A DNA stretch of 64,000 nt from Alisma plantago-aquatica (taxonomy: Eukaryota > Streptophyta > Magnoliopsida > Alismatales > Alismataceae): assembly GCA_963693085.1 (NCBI GenBank), contig OY856410.1:1393238863-1393302862 (forward strand), read 5' to 3'. The notes under the pieces are model-generated. The model was given only the letters and a program-made list of their open reading frames with translations, had not been told where the DNA came from and searched no databases. A program made the translations under genes and the position numbers. Positions 62,120 to 64,000 of this stretch are shown piece by piece (position 1 is the first letter of the stretch; every line of letters begins with the position of its first letter).

Positions 62120-64000
62120 TGGTGGTATGCATGCCCAGAGAGCCAATCATATGATGATTGTAATAGGGCATTATATACTTGATTTGATAATGATAAAGGT
62201 AATTCCATCTATTATGTTTGCCTTATTAATGAGATGATGAAACAAACCCAAGTAGATGTATAAAGAATGATGTTACTGGATGACATATGTCTTTAGGTTG
62301 AGGACGTGAACATTGAGATTATATATACGATAAGAGTACATACATTCTTGTTATGTCCCTAGTCAAATATTAATATGAAAGCAAAATAAATGACAGTAAT
62401 ACATAAGACTAAAGTGTGTGTTGGTTGATGATATAATCTCAATAGTCATGATATGTGATGTCAAACCAAGAACATAGATACTTTTTATAGAACATTGTAT
62501 CAGACACACCCACCTTGAGAGTGATACATGGATACCATGTAACTGTAGTCAGAATCATCTCTCATAGTGATAGTGGTGATTGTGGTTTTAGACCTAAAAT
62601 TACTACACTCATCACATGTTGTTCGATGTACTTATCTACCATCCAACATGACCTTGAATAAGAGTTTCCATAAAGGTGATGCTCAGGTACACTGTTACAC
62701 ATGGGAACTGAGTGTGAGTGATGTAGATGGAATTTGTCTCTCCTAAAGGAGATTGATATCCAGGACACTTGATAAGCGAGTCTGAGAAACGTATGTCCAT
62801 ACTCATGTGACTCAATATCTATTATGTGAGCTCACATGCATCTTAGATAGTCATCTCTAGTTTAAGGAACATGAATTGCACATTAAGAGGATGATGATTC
62901 CATGCCTCAAGTTTAATTTGGATATCAGAGACAAATGAACTATGCAATCATGGTAACACTGATCATAGATTGTAGGTTGAAGTTGTTCTCCAACTTTTCA
63001 AATTACTTGGGTAGAAATGATGTGTTGCTAGATACCATTCCTTGCTTGTGATGTCATAAATTGGTTATGGACATTTACTTCCAGCGTAACTTGGGAACTA
63101 TAGGGTCACACACATAGGATACACTTAGAATAGAAGTTTATTGATGAATGATGTTTAACTTGATTACGAAAGTGTTTAGGTATTCAATTAAACAACATAT
63201 ATTGACAATTGACTGACTGGACTATGAACCAACCGGTTCAAGTGTTGAACCAATCAATTGAAGTGTCTGATCAATTCAAACAACATTGACTGAATATTTC
63301 CTGAGATGGACAAGTGAAACGGACATTTCACATATGAAACAATAGTTTCAAGAGTGAAACAACCAATTCATAATTTGGATTGTCTGATTCAATGATCAAT
63401 TTGATTGGATCAAGTATTTATGATGATGATGTCATGATTGTGCATTAACTAAATATTGAATTCTGGTATATTTGAAAATAGGAAAGCATATGAGCCAACC
63501 GGTTAAAGGGTCAACAAACCAGTTCAATAGTGACTGGATGATTCAACAATGAACCAACTAGTTCACCATTCATAGATTCTGGAGAAATTCATGAATTTCC
63601 GTCTCATTGACTCCTAGATGGACTGGAAACCCTTACCCTAGCCCTCTTATAAATAGAGGGGTACCTGGGGCTTCCGAGACACACCAATAAGCTCTGACAA
63701 TTGTTGTCCTCTCTGGTTCTAGTAACCAATATAGCCCAAGCAAGTTCTACCTATCAAAGGGAGGGACAACAAGGGAGAGACAATTGGGAGAACAAATCAG
63801 TGCTAGCACACTGACATTTGAAGGGACAACTCCTTCCAATTGGCTCTAGTAGCACAACATGGAGTTCCCAATGGTCCACAAGGACTACTGTAGAGGTGAG
63901 AGACACTTGCCCCACTAGGAGGACACAGTCAATCGCCATCTGTGGTGACCAACCAGAAGCTCACCCTGACATCCGTCTAAGTGTGACTTGAGAAAGAAGC
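62120..64000 (+). repeat. 3' LTR of the Copia element, cut by the window end
   Basis: 1881 bp visible, matching 54912 to about 56830. Differences are frequent, in keeping with the decayed coding region. The target duplication cannot be checked. Confidence 0.87.

Larger units (their letters stand above)
54912..64000 (+). mobile_element. Ty1/copia retrotransposon (Angela/Tork-like), decayed, right end outside the window
   Basis: 5' LTR 54912-56992 and the start of the 3' LTR at 62120 (TGTTGGTATG and TGGTGGTATG) are direct copies. A primer site follows the first LTR and a purine tract AAGTGGGAG (62109-62117) precedes the second. Between them gag, integrase, RT and RNase H remnants occur in the Copia order on the + strand, with many stops. 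The lineage call rests on the LTR start and length and on the protein wording. Confidence 0.88.

Overview
This is nuclear DNA of a flowering plant; the lineage was not identified. Evidence: intron-split genes with GT..AG junctions, AT-rich non-coding DNA, plant LTR retrotransposon lineages (an Athila-type Ty3/gypsy element, Tekay/Del-like non-autonomous elements and an Angela/Tork-like Copia element) and hAT-type DNA transposons. There is no operon structure and no bacterial or viral genome.

Layout. 1-1560 is an AT-rich minisatellite followed by a short GC-rich palindromic block. 2438-2714 is a fold-back element made of two inverted LTR-like arms. 5183-7410 holds the only clear host gene: the last nine exons of a GCN1/ILITHYIA homologue (+ strand, 391 residues plus stop, every splice junction in frame). 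A non-autonomous hAT element with an 8-bp target duplication (8304-9576) lies downstream. From 9.6 to 12.0 kb there are degenerate minisatellites, one of which reads as an acidic DDF repeat.

From 12 kb onward the window is mostly retroelements. A coding-free LTR element (12004-22206, minus strand, LTRs of 3.6 and 4.9 kb) splits the DDF repeat. A decayed Athila-type element occupies 23209-46868 (minus strand, perfect 5-bp target duplication), with gag, protease, RT, RNase H, integrase and an env-position ORF3, all broken by stops. A second, younger coding-free LTR element (34108-45040, + strand, perfect 5-bp duplication) sits inside the Athila leader/gag, and a hAT element (40913-42603, perfect 8-bp duplication) sits inside that element's 3' LTR. 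So three insertions are stacked. A probable solo LTR follows (47013-50273), then TA/GA microsatellites, then a decayed Copia element starting at 54912 whose 3' LTR runs off the window end.

The most interesting signal is in the Athila element. Both LTRs and the spacer between integrase and ORF3 carry arrays of paired 13-15-bp dyads (core ACACGnCGTGT). The two dyads of a pair start about 21-23 bp apart, and pairs recur about every 72 bp, while the DNA between them is not conserved. The unrelated Copia LTR carries dyads of a different sequence (GAACC..GGTTC and GAAAY..RTTTC) at a similar 20-23-bp spacing. These look like multimerised binding sites for dimeric proteins, but that function is inference.
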